DNA from: CALBPI01 sp039027435
GTDB taxonomy: Bacteria; Pseudomonadota; Gammaproteobacteria; Steroidobacterales; Woeseiaceae
Direction: 5' to 3'
Assembly (NCBI GenBank): GCA_039027435.1
Contig: JBCCKF010000001.1
Span: forward strand, 310,001 to 374,000
Length of the DNA: 64,000 bases
In this document: one piece after another, positions 1 through 8,536 of the stretch
Position numbering within the stretch: the first letter of the stretch is position 1
How the letters are laid out: each line of letters starts with the position of its first letter
Program-made: the position numbers and the translations under genes
The notes under the pieces: model-generated
The model's input: only the letters and a program-made list of their open reading frames with translations
Database searches by the model: none
Told to the model about the DNA's origin: nothing

Positions 1-238
1 CAACGGCAAACACCATGCCGCTTGCCGAAACAAACATGACGCCGAGCATCAGCATGACCGGAGTACCGCGGAGCACCAGCTGCCGACCAACCATCGTCGG
101 CTGCGCCATCACGACGCCAGTGCCCAGAATCAGAATCACCGCGGCAAGAAAGAAAGCACCGCCGATCCAGGCGGTGAGCGCAAGAGCGCCCGTCACGGTG
201 TAGATGAACAGCGAAACTCGATTGATCTGTGCGTTCAT
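1..238 (-). CDS. Membrane protein, 3' part cut by window edge
   Basis: Reading leftward from an ATG at 238 gives an open frame of 79 codons that runs off the window. A GGAG Shine-Dalgarno lies about 6 nt upstream of the ATG. The product begins MNAQINRVSLFIYTVTGALA and contains one clear hydrophobic segment around residues 15-40 and a second around 53-78, so it is an inner-membrane protein. I do not recognise the family; too little is present. It is transcribed in the same direction as the XRE gene at 355-618, separated by about 115 bp, so it could be the last gene of that operon or separate. Confidence 0.55.
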   Translation of the reverse strand, partial: MNAQINRVSLFIYTVTGALALTAWIGGAFFLAAVILILGTGVVMAQPTMVGRQLVLRGTPVMLMLGVMFVSASGMVFAV

Positions 239-354
239 GTGGTACTCCAGAGTCGCCTCCCTGGCGACGGTTCAACAGGCTCAATTTCCTGTTGTTTGAA
301 ATTTAGATGCCGCATCTGACAAAAGCGTTGCATCACGATTGCAGTTTTTTGGTT

Positions 355-618
355 TCAGGTATTACGATCCGCGACCAATTGGGCTGTGGTGAGCGGCGCA
401 AACGGCTCCGTTGAGAACAATGCGTCAAGCGATACGCCCAGAGCGGCGCTGATTCGCAACGCCAGATCCATACTGAGGTTGTACTCGCCCCGCTCGATGT
501 AACCGATCGTCTGTGGATGGGCATCGACTTGCTCCGCGAGCGCCTTGCGTGACATGCCACGCTCGGTCCTGAGCAACCGGACCCGGTTGTGGTAGCTGAC
601 CTGCTTCTTTGGTGCCAT
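355..618 (-). CDS. XRE/Cro-type small DNA-binding regulator
   Basis: An 87-residue protein made almost entirely of a helix-turn-helix domain of the XRE family: NRVRLLRTERGMSRKALAEQ, then QTIGYIERGEYNLSMDLALR and a short hydrophobic tail (residues about 10-70). It lacks any ligand or membrane domain, as is usual for autoregulators paired with a small membrane protein. The ATG is 1 nt beyond the stop of the upstream membrane gene (620-1099), with GGAGG about 8 nt before it, so the two are co-transcribed. Inference: it represses its own operon through the palindrome at 1128-1143. Confidence 0.85.
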   Translation of the reverse strand: MAPKKQVSYHNRVRLLRTERGMSRKALAEQVDAHPQTIGYIERGEYNLSMDLALRISAALGVSLDALFSTEPFAPLTTAQLVADRNT

Positions 619-619
619 G

Positions 620-1099
620 TCACTCGTCCTCCGCGGTATCAGCGGGTTGTGTCCAGGCGACGATGACCCGTGGCAGCGCCATTCCCCAGGAAAACCCCAG
701 CATGATGTAGACGATCAGGATCATCAGGGCGTGCTCGCTATCGATCACGAGCCCCATCAACGGTGCCGTGAGGATGATCCAGATCAGGCTGAAGTAGTAG
801 GCGCGACGGAACGCGCTATCGCGGAGCGCGATTTGATATTCATCGAGGCGCGCGTCTTTCAGCTCGAAGATGCCCCGGGTCGACATATTCAGCATGCCCA
901 TCAGGTAGATCGCCGCGATCCCAGCCGGAATCAAAGGCCAGACAATGTCGAGAGTTAGCAGTCCGAGCGAACCCGCGGTCGCGACGTGTATCAACATCAC
1001 ACCAATCGCTACACTACGTCGCCGAAGCGGTGTCTGAAACCAGTCCACCATAGGACCCCGGAATAATCGATCGAGGTAACCGTCCAATTTGTCCCGCAT
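620..1099 (-). CDS. Small four-helix membrane protein, operon partner of XRE regulator
   Basis: A 159-aa protein with four predicted membrane segments, in two pairs (about residues 30-50, 52-72, 100-120 and 122-145), separated by a charged cytoplasmic loop (ELKDARLDEYQIALRDSAFR). No enzymatic motif is visible and I do not recognise the family. Start ATG at 1099 has GGGAG 6 nt upstream. It is the first gene of a two-gene operon with the XRE regulator, an arrangement seen for many small regulator/membrane-protein pairs in bacteria. Function unknown; signal sensing or stress protection of the membrane are guesses only. Confidence 0.8.
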   Translation of the reverse strand: MRDKLDGYLDRLFRGPMVDWFQTPLRRRSVAIGVMLIHVATAGSLGLLTLDIVWPLIPAGIAAIYLMGMLNMSTRGIFELKDARLDEYQIALRDSAFRRAYYFSLIWIILTAPLMGLVIDSEHALMILIVYIMLGFSWGMALPRVIVAWTQPADTAEDE

Positions 1100-1124
1100 T
1101 GCTGACTCCCGTTCTTAGCTACGA

Positions 1125-1166
1125 ATTATAGTAAATATACTATTTTTTATATTTATTGATTGTCAA
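1125..1166 (-). promoter_or_regulatory. Promoter and palindromic operator of the XRE/membrane operon
   Basis: On the minus strand a perfect TTGACA (1166-1161) is followed 18 nt later by TAGTAT (1142-1137), and a perfect TATAAT lies at 1130-1125. The -10 region is covered by a perfect inverted repeat ATAGTA-AATA-TACTAT at 1128-1143. On the plus strand TATACT (1136-1141) inside the same repeat could serve gph. This is the layout expected of an autorepressor operator; assignment to the XRE protein is inference from position. Confidence 0.5.
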
Positions 1167-1191
1167 TACGTATTCTGAAGGACGAAAAACT

Positions 1192-1866
1192 GTGCACAAT
1201 CTCACACGACCCAGCGCGATTCTGTTCGATTTGGACGGCACTCTGGTCGATAGCGCACCAGATTTAACGGCGGCACTGGTCGATGCTCTAGCTCCCCTCG
1301 GTGTCACTTGCAGCGAAGCCGACGTTCGAAGCTGGGTCGGGCGTGGCGCCAAAGTCTTGGTGGAACGGGCCCTCGCCAGCAAACGTCCCGACTTGCTCCC
1401 TGTAGGCGTCGATCAAACCCTGCTGGCTTTTCTGGAGGCCTACAGCGACCACAATGGAGAGGCGGCTCGCTGTTATGCCGGGGTGAAGGAGACGCTCTTC
1501 GCATTGAAAGCGTCCGACGTGACCTTGGCGGTGGTCACCAACAAACCGATCCGGTTCGTTCCCGAGCTGCTGGAGCGACTGGGCATACGCGGTGTTTTCG
1601 ATGTGCTGGTTGGTGGCGACTCAACTTCAGCTCGCAAACCGGATCCCGAGCCGCTCCTGGAAACCTGCGCGACGCTCGGAGTCAACGCTCGGGATTGCTG
1701 GATGGTCGGAGACTCAGCGAATGATGCTGATGCCGCTCATGCCATCGACATGCCATTTATCTGGATGACCTACGGGTATCACGGAGGCGCCACCGCCGAC
1801 GAGCTCCGCCCTACCCTGGCACTAGACCGTTTCGATGCGCTCACGACGCTGGTGGAGAACTGCTAG
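1192..1866 (+). CDS. gph: HAD-family phosphatase, phosphoglycolate phosphatase-like
   Basis: A 224-aa haloacid dehalogenase-type phosphatase. Motif I is FDLDGTLVDSAPDLTAAL with nucleophile and acid Asp at about residues 13 and 15; motif II VVTNKP; motif III lysine in ARKPDPEP; motif IV VGDSANDADAA. Length and helical cap match Gph, which hydrolyses 2-phosphoglycolate; other HAD substrates cannot be excluded. I chose the GTG at 1192 because GAAGGA lies 9 nt upstream, whereas the upstream in-frame TTG (1156) lies inside the divergent control region. The tRNA gene begins 16 bp after its stop, so gph and the tRNA may share a transcript. Confidence 0.85.
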   Translation: MHNLTRPSAILFDLDGTLVDSAPDLTAALVDALAPLGVTCSEADVRSWVGRGAKVLVERALASKRPDLLPVGVDQTLLAFLEAYSDHNGEAARCYAGVKETLFALKASDVTLAVVTNKPIRFVPELLERLGIRGVFDVLVGGDSTSARKPDPEPLLETCATLGVNARDCWMVGDSANDADAAHAIDMPFIWMTYGYHGGATADELRPTLALDRFDALTTLVENC

Positions 1867-1882
1867 AATCCGCCGCTCTGGC

Positions 1883-1959
<77 letters not shown>

Positions 1960-2095
1960 CTCCTTTCTTTTCTTGACCCAGTGTGTACGGGAGCATGGTT
2001 TGTCCGGACCGGACATTTCATCGTCCCGAGATACCAACGAGAGTCGCTCCCGCGCTCGCCGACATCGCAACAGTGAGGATCGGCGGTCCAAAGCA

Positions 2096-2602
2096 CTAAA
2101 CACCGATCAGTGAATCTACCCACGAGTAGGTGCCGTCATATCGGATTCCAAGGATGAATTCGGTCTGGATTAGCGGTTCAGTCTCGTCGGCAGAAATCTG
2201 TAGAGTGATTACTGTGCTGTGACTGCTTACACAGCCCATTGCGAGGGTCTCCGGATCTTCGATGTATTGCCCTAGGGCATCCATGCCTTCAATGCAGTGG
2301 CTGCACGCAACCAGTCGCTCCACATGAAACGGAAGTGGATGCCCATCCGCCCCCACAACTCGAAGCGTTCCGGTCGGGTTTTTATCCTCGGCATGAACCT
2401 GCACTTGCAGAAGAATTCCAGCACGCTCTAGCTGGTACTCAAGTGGGATTTCACCCTGCGTATCCGCTTCTGAATATCTGGGTCCAACATCCAATATCTC
2501 CGCATCGTCATCAAGAACCACCAAATACGCGTACGGGCTGTGCCTAATACAACCACTTAGGAGTGGTGCGATCAGAGTCAGGATTAGTAGCTTTCTACTC
2601 AT
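2096..2602 (-). CDS. Lipoprotein of unknown function
   Basis: A 168-aa protein with a type II signal peptide: MSRKLLILTLIAPLLSGCIR, lipobox LSGC with the lipidated Cys at residue 18. The mature part has no domain I recognise; it contains three further cysteines in CSHC and MGCVSS that could form disulfides. Start ATG at 2602 follows GAGAGACC. It is divergent from the DUF7079-like gene, and its 3' end faces the tRNA across 136 bp in which I see no gene. Likely anchored in the outer membrane; role unknown. Confidence 0.75.
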   Translation of the reverse strand: MSRKLLILTLIAPLLSGCIRHSPYAYLVVLDDDAEILDVGPRYSEADTQGEIPLEYQLERAGILLQVQVHAEDKNPTGTLRVVGADGHPLPFHVERLVACSHCIEGMDALGQYIEDPETLAMGCVSSHSTVITLQISADETEPLIQTEFILGIRYDGTYSWVDSLIGV

Positions 2603-2770
2603 AGGTCTCTCAAGGCTCTGTCGGCGAAATGGGTGTTCCTATTACCGTGAAACACACCAAGAAGCACGAGTGTTACATGCGTCTAGCGATCCGCAAATGG
2701 AGATCACGCTCCATTGACACACCCTGGTGAGTCGCCGAACCTGTGCGGTCAGGCCATTCATGAGAAGTGG

Positions 2771-3142
2771 ATGAAACCGCCAGAAAACGACATTGCGGAT
2801 CGCACACCAATCTGGGATGCGCTTCAGATGCTGTATATGGATACCGATGTGACGCTCGATTACGACCGTATCGTCGACACATGCCGATCGTCAAAGTACT
2901 CCGTCGATGATATCGAAGCCATTTTGTTTAATGAGGTCATGCCCGCCGTCCGGTTCAACTTTATGTTCCCGATCCCAGAGTGGTGTGGATTCGAAGTCGA
3001 GTGGCTAAAGAGCCGGGTGCTTAAGAAACACCGCTTCGGAAAGCGCCGACCAATCTGGGGTCGCAGGTATACAAATAGCCACTGGAAGCAGCTACGACCG
3101 AGAATTGAGGAAGACTCTGACTGGACCAGCCGCTTTAACTGA
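2771..3142 (+). CDS. DUF7079-like hypothetical protein
   Basis: A 123-aa soluble protein. Its core pattern (PIWDALQMLYMDTDV, then YSVDDIEAILFNEVMPAVRFN, then a WCGFEVEW segment) resembles the bacterial DUF7079 family as I remember it; the function is not known. The C-terminus is basic and tryptophan-rich. The start at ATG 2771 (GAGAAG a few bases upstream) keeps exactly the conserved region; an upstream in-frame TTG at 2714 would add 19 unconserved residues. It lies in a patch of small, poorly conserved genes next to a tRNA. Confidence 0.65.
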   Translation: MKPPENDIADRTPIWDALQMLYMDTDVTLDYDRIVDTCRSSKYSVDDIEAILFNEVMPAVRFNFMFPIPEWCGFEVEWLKSRVLKKHRFGKRRPIWGRRYTNSHWKQLRPRIEEDSDWTSRFN

Positions 3143-3216
3143 AAGTGTGAGAACGACCCGAACCCAAACTCCAGTGTGCAAGAAGGCACGCTCAGCCACA
3201 GCCGAAGGTGCCTTCG

Positions 3217-3861
3217 ATGAAGAGAGAAAAGCTATCCTGGATACTACGACTCACCCTGTTCGCACTTCCAGGCGCGGTCGAAGCGCAGGGATGTCTCGAA
3301 TACATCAAGGAAGCCGAGAATAGGATTAGCCGGAACTGCGCTGACTGTATGTCTGGTACGCAGGTTGAGCTTGAGCAGGCTGTCGAAAGGCTCGAGTCCT
3401 TGCTGACCATCGAATCCGCTTCAACAGAGTCTCTAGAAGTCCTCACTTTTGGCTATAGAAACCTCGCGTACGGTTACGAACCGCGCACCGACGAACTGTT
3501 GGCCACTTATGAGGAGAGGCTAAGGACCATATCCGACGAGAGACTCCGACGGACACCGACTGACCCTAACGTGCTTGCAGAAGCAGCGCGCGTCGCCCCG
3601 CCAGAGCTACGATTGGAGTACTCAAGCAAGGCTTACCGGCTTGCGAAGCGCGACGCCGCGTGGGCAGCGCGAGGTTTGGCGATGCACCTGCTGGCCGCTG
3701 GCAATCTCGACGATAACAGAGTTGAACAGGTCGTGGCCTTGTTCAAGGAGGCGTATGAAATGGGTGACGAGTTGGTGCGAAAAAACGTCAGGGTCGAACT
3801 GAAGAGTCTTAAGTTCACGTATCCAGAAAAAACTGAGTCGATCGACGAAATCCTCAATTAA
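3217..3861 (+). CDS. Secreted hypothetical helical protein
   Basis: A 214-aa protein starting MKREKLSWILRLTLFALPGA with a type I signal peptide ending near VEAQG. The mature part is rich in Glu/Arg/Leu heptad-like stretches (ERLESLLTIESASTESLEVL and later LEYSSKAYRLAKRDAAWAAR), suggesting an all-helical, perhaps TPR-like fold. Two Cys residues in NCADC may be redox-active or structural. ATG 3217 is preferred over in-frame GTG 3208 because GAAGG at 3204-3208 is 8 nt before it. No family recognised. Its start is about 75 bp after the DUF7079-like gene on the same strand. Confidence 0.65.
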   Translation: MKREKLSWILRLTLFALPGAVEAQGCLEYIKEAENRISRNCADCMSGTQVELEQAVERLESLLTIESASTESLEVLTFGYRNLAYGYEPRTDELLATYEERLRTISDERLRRTPTDPNVLAEAARVAPPELRLEYSSKAYRLAKRDAAWAARGLAMHLLAAGNLDDNRVEQVVALFKEAYEMGDELVRKNVRVELKSLKFTYPEKTESIDEILN

Positions 3862-3924
3862 GGAAGCTGCACCAATAAATCGCGTGTCTTTCATGGAGGG
3901 TTCCGAAGCCTCAATCCGTCAGCT

Positions 3925-4752
3925 TCAACGGAACGTCGAAGAGACCATCGGATAGAAGCCATCAATTTCCGAAAGGAATGCGTAGATCTCACTCCACGGC
4001 CTCGGACAATCATTGTGCGAGCATTCTCGCTTAACCACGGTGGCGCGAGTGGTCAACTCTGCAAGTTGATCGCTGTGATGATGCGGGATCACCTGATCTC
4101 TAAAGCCATGGTAAAGGAATACCGGACCTTCGAACGAAGCTACTGGACTCTGGCAGTCGAGCTCATCTCGTAGCAAAAAGGCTGGCATCGATTTCTCTGT
4201 GACAAGCTGATGCAGGGAAACCAATGGCGATTCAAGAATCAATGCAGACACAGGACGCTGAACTGACATTGCGCAGACTACACCTGTTCCCAGCGATCTA
4301 CCGTACAACACCACTCGCGACTCATCGATTTCACGCCGCGTGAGGACAGTATCCAGCGAGTCTAGGCTCGCGGCGAGAATCGATTCGGCACTTGGACTTC
4401 CAGGCGAACCCGCATAGCCCGGGTATTCGAGGAGCAACACTGCGACTCCCTGGCGCTGGAAGAAGCGAAATTCTTCAATCCAAAGGTGAGCGACTTCTGC
4501 GTTTCCATGAGCGAAGACAATGAGAGGTGCGGGGTTCTCAAGGCTCTCTGGCATCATCAATATGGCATTGCCCAGTGGCAAGCGAATAAGCTCGGTATCA
4601 AATCCCAAATCAGCCGGAGGAGTCATGCTAGGCGCAGGAAAGAGAATCTGCCGCTGCGCTATGTACAGCACAACAACAACGCATATCAGCGTAGCTAGCA
4701 TACTCAGTAGAATTCTTAGACCAGCTCTTCTAGACATAGTTTTTGAGGCCAC
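3925..4752 (-). CDS. Membrane-anchored alpha/beta hydrolase (Bem46/ABHD-type)
   Basis: A 275-aa protein with an N-terminal membrane anchor (about residues 12-32), then an alpha/beta hydrolase fold. Oxyanion-side motif is FAHGNAE, the nucleophile elbow GRSLGTG (Ser about 153), acid in YHGFRDQVIP and His in CSHNDCP near the C-terminus. This order matches the Bem46/ABHD13-like serine hydrolases, whose substrates are mostly unknown esters or lipids. The ATG at 4752 is used; the fifth-codon-downstream ATG at 4737 is an alternative. It is convergent with the gene at 3217 and divergent from the one at 4927. Confidence 0.8.
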   Translation of the reverse strand: MASKTMSRRAGLRILLSMLATLICVVVVLYIAQRQILFPAPSMTPPADLGFDTELIRLPLGNAILMMPESLENPAPLIVFAHGNAEVAHLWIEEFRFFQRQGVAVLLLEYPGYAGSPGSPSAESILAASLDSLDTVLTRREIDESRVVLYGRSLGTGVVCAMSVQRPVSALILESPLVSLHQLVTEKSMPAFLLRDELDCQSPVASFEGPVFLYHGFRDQVIPHHHSDQLAELTTRATVVKRECSHNDCPRPWSEIYAFLSEIDGFYPMVSSTFR

Positions 4753-4926
4753 TTCCTAAAGCCAGTTTACTTTTAACGCACCTGCGGACATAGCGCCTCG
4801 AGGTTTGAAGCTGAGTGATTCGGTATCGCGCATCTCATAACATAACGCTGAATTTCTTCACTATTGCGCGTCAACCGATCCCCTTCCCGTTCGTTATTTA
4901 GAGCAAAGCTCTTACGGAGAAGGACA

Positions 4927-5535
4927 ATGACGAGAACAATCGCTTTGAAATCGGTGGCAGCAGTCGCTGTGTTATTGCTTGGATTAAGCTCTGCGCCTGA
5001 CGCGGCGGCAGACGAATGGCGGAGCATCGAACACCCGACGCTCGATATGCTCTTCAAAAGCGTCGGCGTCGATCTCTCCCGCTACGACACCGCCTATATC
5101 GAGCCCGTCTCTGTTTGGTACCCAACGGAAACCGAAAGTGCATTAGAACGCGCCAATGCCCTTCGCGAGCATGCAGCGAATGAACTTGAGCAGGCGCTGG
5201 TTGAGGATGGCGTACAGCTCGCCGATACGCCTTCGACAACGAACGCGATGATCATTCGACTGCAACTCCTCGATTTCTCGGACACGCGTGATTCTGCGCA
5301 GGCACGTGCCTGGCAGCGTCGCTTCAAATTCGACGTCGCGCCTGGTCGAGTGACCATGGTGGCAGAACTGATCGATGCAAAGACTGGCAACGCCATTGTT
5401 CGCATGGCGGATATGCAGGGCGACGTGGATTCCGGATTTGCTAAAGACCTGCAATCCGCGCTGACCCACTGGAGCACGATCGTAGCGACCGCGGTCACAT
5501 CACCTAGCAGTGACGTGCAGATGGCGAGTCGCTAG
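4927..5535 (+). CDS. DUF3313-like secreted protein
   Basis: A 202-aa protein with a signal peptide (MTRTIALKSVAAVAVLLLGL, cleavage after a DAAADE-type region). The mature part has LSRYDTAYIEPVSVWYP and repeated short beta strands with LEQALVEDGVQLAD, a layout like DUF3313 envelope proteins; a clearer DUF3313 lipoprotein is at 40911-41543. Here there is no lipobox cysteine. The start is ATG 4927 with AGAAGGA 6 nt upstream; the ORF extends upstream to 4864 but that part is non-coding-like. Function unknown, periplasmic or outer-membrane associated. Confidence 0.7.
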   Translation: MTRTIALKSVAAVAVLLLGLSSAPDAAADEWRSIEHPTLDMLFKSVGVDLSRYDTAYIEPVSVWYPTETESALERANALREHAANELEQALVEDGVQLADTPSTTNAMIIRLQLLDFSDTRDSAQARAWQRRFKFDVAPGRVTMVAELIDAKTGNAIVRMADMQGDVDSGFAKDLQSALTHWSTIVATAVTSPSSDVQMASR

Positions 5536-5587
5536 CTATCGGCTTTGCTTGAGACACTGACGCCGATGGGCTCGCTCAGACGCCGCG

Positions 5588-7666
5588 CTAATATCCTTGG
5601 TCGATCATGTTCTGAATTTGCTGCTTGTACTCTGGAGAGAGATCCAGCGTCCTCAGGAGCTGGTCTGCGCGAGAAGGATCGCTGGATGCGAGGGTCATCA
5701 CCTGCTGCACCATCATGTTTTGTCGTGTGCCTGGATCCGAGACAGCAGCGAGCATCCGACGTGCTTCGGACGAATCCGGGTCGTATCGGGGTATAAGATA
5801 ACGAAGCGACGTATCTCTTGCGGCGCCCTCCGACAAACCCAATGCGTACTGCAGCGCATCATTTGGATCGGTCTGGTGCCATTGCTGAATGATCATTGGC
5901 GTGACCTGCTCCCGCATCGCTTGAGACTGGATCTCGGAGGCACGCTCAAGCGCGCTGAGAGGATCAGACTTCGCTGCCGTGGAAAGCTGGTAGTAAAGAA
6001 TTTGATCAGAGAGATCCGGGTTGCTTATGGTGCGCGCCAGTCTGGAGGAAACGTCTGAAGCCTCCTGTGCCGCCTTGATGGCCAACTGAGTCGCGAGCGA
6101 CTCATACTCGGCGCTATCGCGATACTGACGAAGGAACTGCTCCGCTTCGGCAAATGATCCCTGGGCCGACATGCTATCGATAATGCTGCCACGCAAACGA
6201 CGTGCCTGCTCTTCGGGCAAAGCGTTGTGTACCTGTAGCGCTGCATCTGGATTCGACGACGCGAGCATATCCCCGAACCGGACCAGTGCTGGCTGAGATT
6301 CGCTGGGATCACCTTGCAACAACCAGTCGTACGCAGCCTGCCAGTCATATTGCGCCCATGCATTAGCGATACTGGTAACCAGATTGAGTCTGCCGGGCGC
6401 GTCAGGATACCGATCCAACAGGCGAGCGGCATTGGCGGCGTCAATCTGAGCGGCCGTAGCAATAACTGTAGAAAATGCCTCACTGCGCTCCTGGTAGTCG
6501 CCGAGCTCGTTCGCAAACATCATTGCCTCTTCAGGCTCGTTACGCGCGACCACTCCAAGCAAGAGAATACCGATGCTACGGTCTTCTTCCGAAACTCCAC
6601 TTCGAATCCAGTCCATCGCACGCTGAGGATCAGTATTGGCGACAGCCGCAGCGTACACCTGCATCATTATGTTCCTGGTATCCCTGTCCTCTACCTGTGT
6701 GAGCCACTGCTCCGCGCTTTCTGGCGAGGTTTGCACAAGCCTGGTAAACGCCGTCGCAACGACGTTGATTCGATTAGCTGTCTTCGGCAACTCGAGCGCA
6801 GCCCTGAGCGCGCCTTCCGGATCCTTAATGGACTGAGCAGATGTCATCATCCGCCGGAATCGCTCTTTGCCTGCAGGGGTTTCGAAAAGGTTTGCATAGG
6901 CGCTGGCTTCGCGTGTACCGAAATCCGTTATCAATTGCCGTGCGAGCGCAGTGGTTGCCACTTCTGCAACGTTCGGATTTCGCAATCCCTCAACGTAGGC
7001 AATTGCCTCTTCCGGCCTTTCGGACGCGATCACTGCGACGCGCGCAGCGATCGCCTGTGGATCCGGTGCAATACCGGTGGCACGCTCGATTCTTTCCAAC
7101 CCATCCGGACTCTGACCGCGAAGCGCGTCATAGAGCGCTTGAGCAACGGTGCTGCGCTCGACCGCTGACACTCCACGTGCAGCATCAATCGCCGCGTCCA
7201 GATCAACCCTGCCCCAGTCGCTCCAGACTCGGAAAAAAATCTGTGGTTCGCCTCGGAAACGGGTGGATCTACTGATCGCAACCGCTGACTTTGGGTCGAG
7301 TTCGACAAGTCGACTAAACAAAATCAAGAGCCCACTCACGCGATCGATACGTTCTTTAACACGTGAAGTCTGGTCGATCAGTTCCTGAATCTGCGCTGAG
7401 TTAGAGCGCCCAGCGATGGTGTACAACGCTTCGGTCTGGGCAAAGTCTGTCGGAAGGCTGAGCATGTCCTCTACCGTGACAATATCCCGATAGCGCTCTT
7501 CACGATGTTTCTCAGCGACTGCCGTCGCGAGGGCTACCGGCTTGACCAAGTCTCGCACCACAGGACGCGCGTACGACGCCTCTGGTTCAGGCGGCTCCAC
7601 GATCAACGCGTACGCAACCGCGCCGGCTAAGGCGCCCAAAGCGAATACCCCTAAGCTCTTAAGCAT
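5588..7666 (-). CDS. Membrane-anchored periplasmic alpha-solenoid repeat protein
   Basis: A 692-aa protein: N-terminal anchor MLKSLGVFALGALAGAVAYA, a short Pro-rich linker, then helical repeats to the end. By eye about 14 degenerate units of 33-37 residues recur, each with a DP..A..(W/L) signature: VELDPKSAV, ASERPEEAI, SIKDPEGAL, VQTSPESAEQWL, ANTDPQRAMDWI, ARNEPEEAM, AQYDWQAAYDWL, ASSNPDAAL, AKSDPLSAL, HQTDPNDAL, ASSDPSRAD. This suggests a TPR/HAT-like superhelix that binds partners. No catalytic motif. I start at ATG 7666; ATG 7690 would put eight polar residues before the anchor. No known family recognised. Confidence 0.75.
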   Translation of the reverse strand: MLKSLGVFALGALAGAVAYALIVEPPEPEASYARPVVRDLVKPVALATAVAEKHREERYRDIVTVEDMLSLPTDFAQTEALYTIAGRSNSAQIQELIDQTSRVKERIDRVSGLLILFSRLVELDPKSAVAISRSTRFRGEPQIFFRVWSDWGRVDLDAAIDAARGVSAVERSTVAQALYDALRGQSPDGLERIERATGIAPDPQAIAARVAVIASERPEEAIAYVEGLRNPNVAEVATTALARQLITDFGTREASAYANLFETPAGKERFRRMMTSAQSIKDPEGALRAALELPKTANRINVVATAFTRLVQTSPESAEQWLTQVEDRDTRNIMMQVYAAAVANTDPQRAMDWIRSGVSEEDRSIGILLLGVVARNEPEEAMMFANELGDYQERSEAFSTVIATAAQIDAANAARLLDRYPDAPGRLNLVTSIANAWAQYDWQAAYDWLLQGDPSESQPALVRFGDMLASSNPDAALQVHNALPEEQARRLRGSIIDSMSAQGSFAEAEQFLRQYRDSAEYESLATQLAIKAAQEASDVSSRLARTISNPDLSDQILYYQLSTAAKSDPLSALERASEIQSQAMREQVTPMIIQQWHQTDPNDALQYALGLSEGAARDTSLRYLIPRYDPDSSEARRMLAAVSDPGTRQNMMVQQVMTLASSDPSRADQLLRTLDLSPEYKQQIQNMIDQGY

Positions 7667-7734
7667 CTTTCGGTCCCCATCGAGATGCACCGCACGACCC
7701 TGTGCGATCGAGCTTATACATTACACGGTATGTT

Positions 7735-8406
7735 TCAACGCTTCAGTTGAAGCTGCACATCCCCAAAGCGAACGCGCGCATCTACAGCACTCTGCCCGAC
7801 GCCATCCCACTCGACTTTGGAGCCAACCAACAACGGGCGACGCCCGTCCGCTCGACCGTCGTCGCTGCGCAGCGAGGCTTCGCCTACCGAAGCTTTGAGT
7901 TCGACCGAACCGATCTCTGACTCCGCGCTGACAATATCGACATCGCCGGCCGTCATACGAACGTCGAGATCAGCGGCATGATCCTGGACCGTCAAGGTGC
8001 CGTATTTCATCCGGACATCGAGCACTCGATCTTCGGGCACGCGTACTTGTGACGTCACCTCGGCCCCTGATCCGAGTGATCCATCGAGTGAGAACCGTGT
8101 GCGCTCCGATGAGATCGTGCTCACGAGTTCGGCTCGACTCGCTTTCGTACGGCAACGCGAGGAGTCCTCTGGGCAGCGAACCGTCACGGAAATATCCACA
8201 TGCTCAATGTCCGCCGACACTACTGTTGCTTCACCCGTCGGCAACTCAAGCTCGATTGAATGGCCAGGCGGCACATCGACCTTGAGCGGCTCTGGCCCAG
8301 GTACTGCGACGCGCGGTGTATCTCCTGACCAAGTGACGCAGCCGGAGAGTCCACCCAGCAGGATGAACGCGAACAGCGGGACCACCTTCCAATTTTGTTC
8401 TAGCAA
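7735..8406 (-). CDS. Lipoprotein with DUF4097-like beta-solenoid
   Basis: About 223 aa. The signal peptide ends at lipobox LSGC (Cys about 23). The mature part is a run of short alternating beta strands with D-V-x-hydrophobic pattern (VLDVRMKYGTLTVQ, ADLDVRMTAGDVDIVSA, VELKASVGEASL, VDARVRFGDVQL), typical of DUF4097/adhesin-like beta-solenoids. Start: TTG at 8406 has GGAAG 7 nt upstream and gives a clean signal peptide; the frame stays open upstream to 8739 but that stretch overlaps the promoter and coding part of the divergent hydrolase and is rejected. Function unknown; outer-membrane inner leaflet likely. Confidence 0.7.
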   Translation of the reverse strand: MLEQNWKVVPLFAFILLGGLSGCVTWSGDTPRVAVPGPEPLKVDVPPGHSIELELPTGEATVVSADIEHVDISVTVRCPEDSSRCRTKASRAELVSTISSERTRFSLDGSLGSGAEVTSQVRVPEDRVLDVRMKYGTLTVQDHAADLDVRMTAGDVDIVSAESEIGSVELKASVGEASLRSDDGRADGRRPLLVGSKVEWDGVGQSAVDARVRFGDVQLQLKR

Positions 8407-8536
8407 CTGATTGCTTCCATTTGAAGTTACCGATATCAGACGCCGGTTCCAAACCAAACGTTTAGGCATTGGGTTCAGACTAAACCTTTTGACTGGGACA
8501 GACATCCAACGCTCAGTTCTGCCCAGGAGGTTTATT

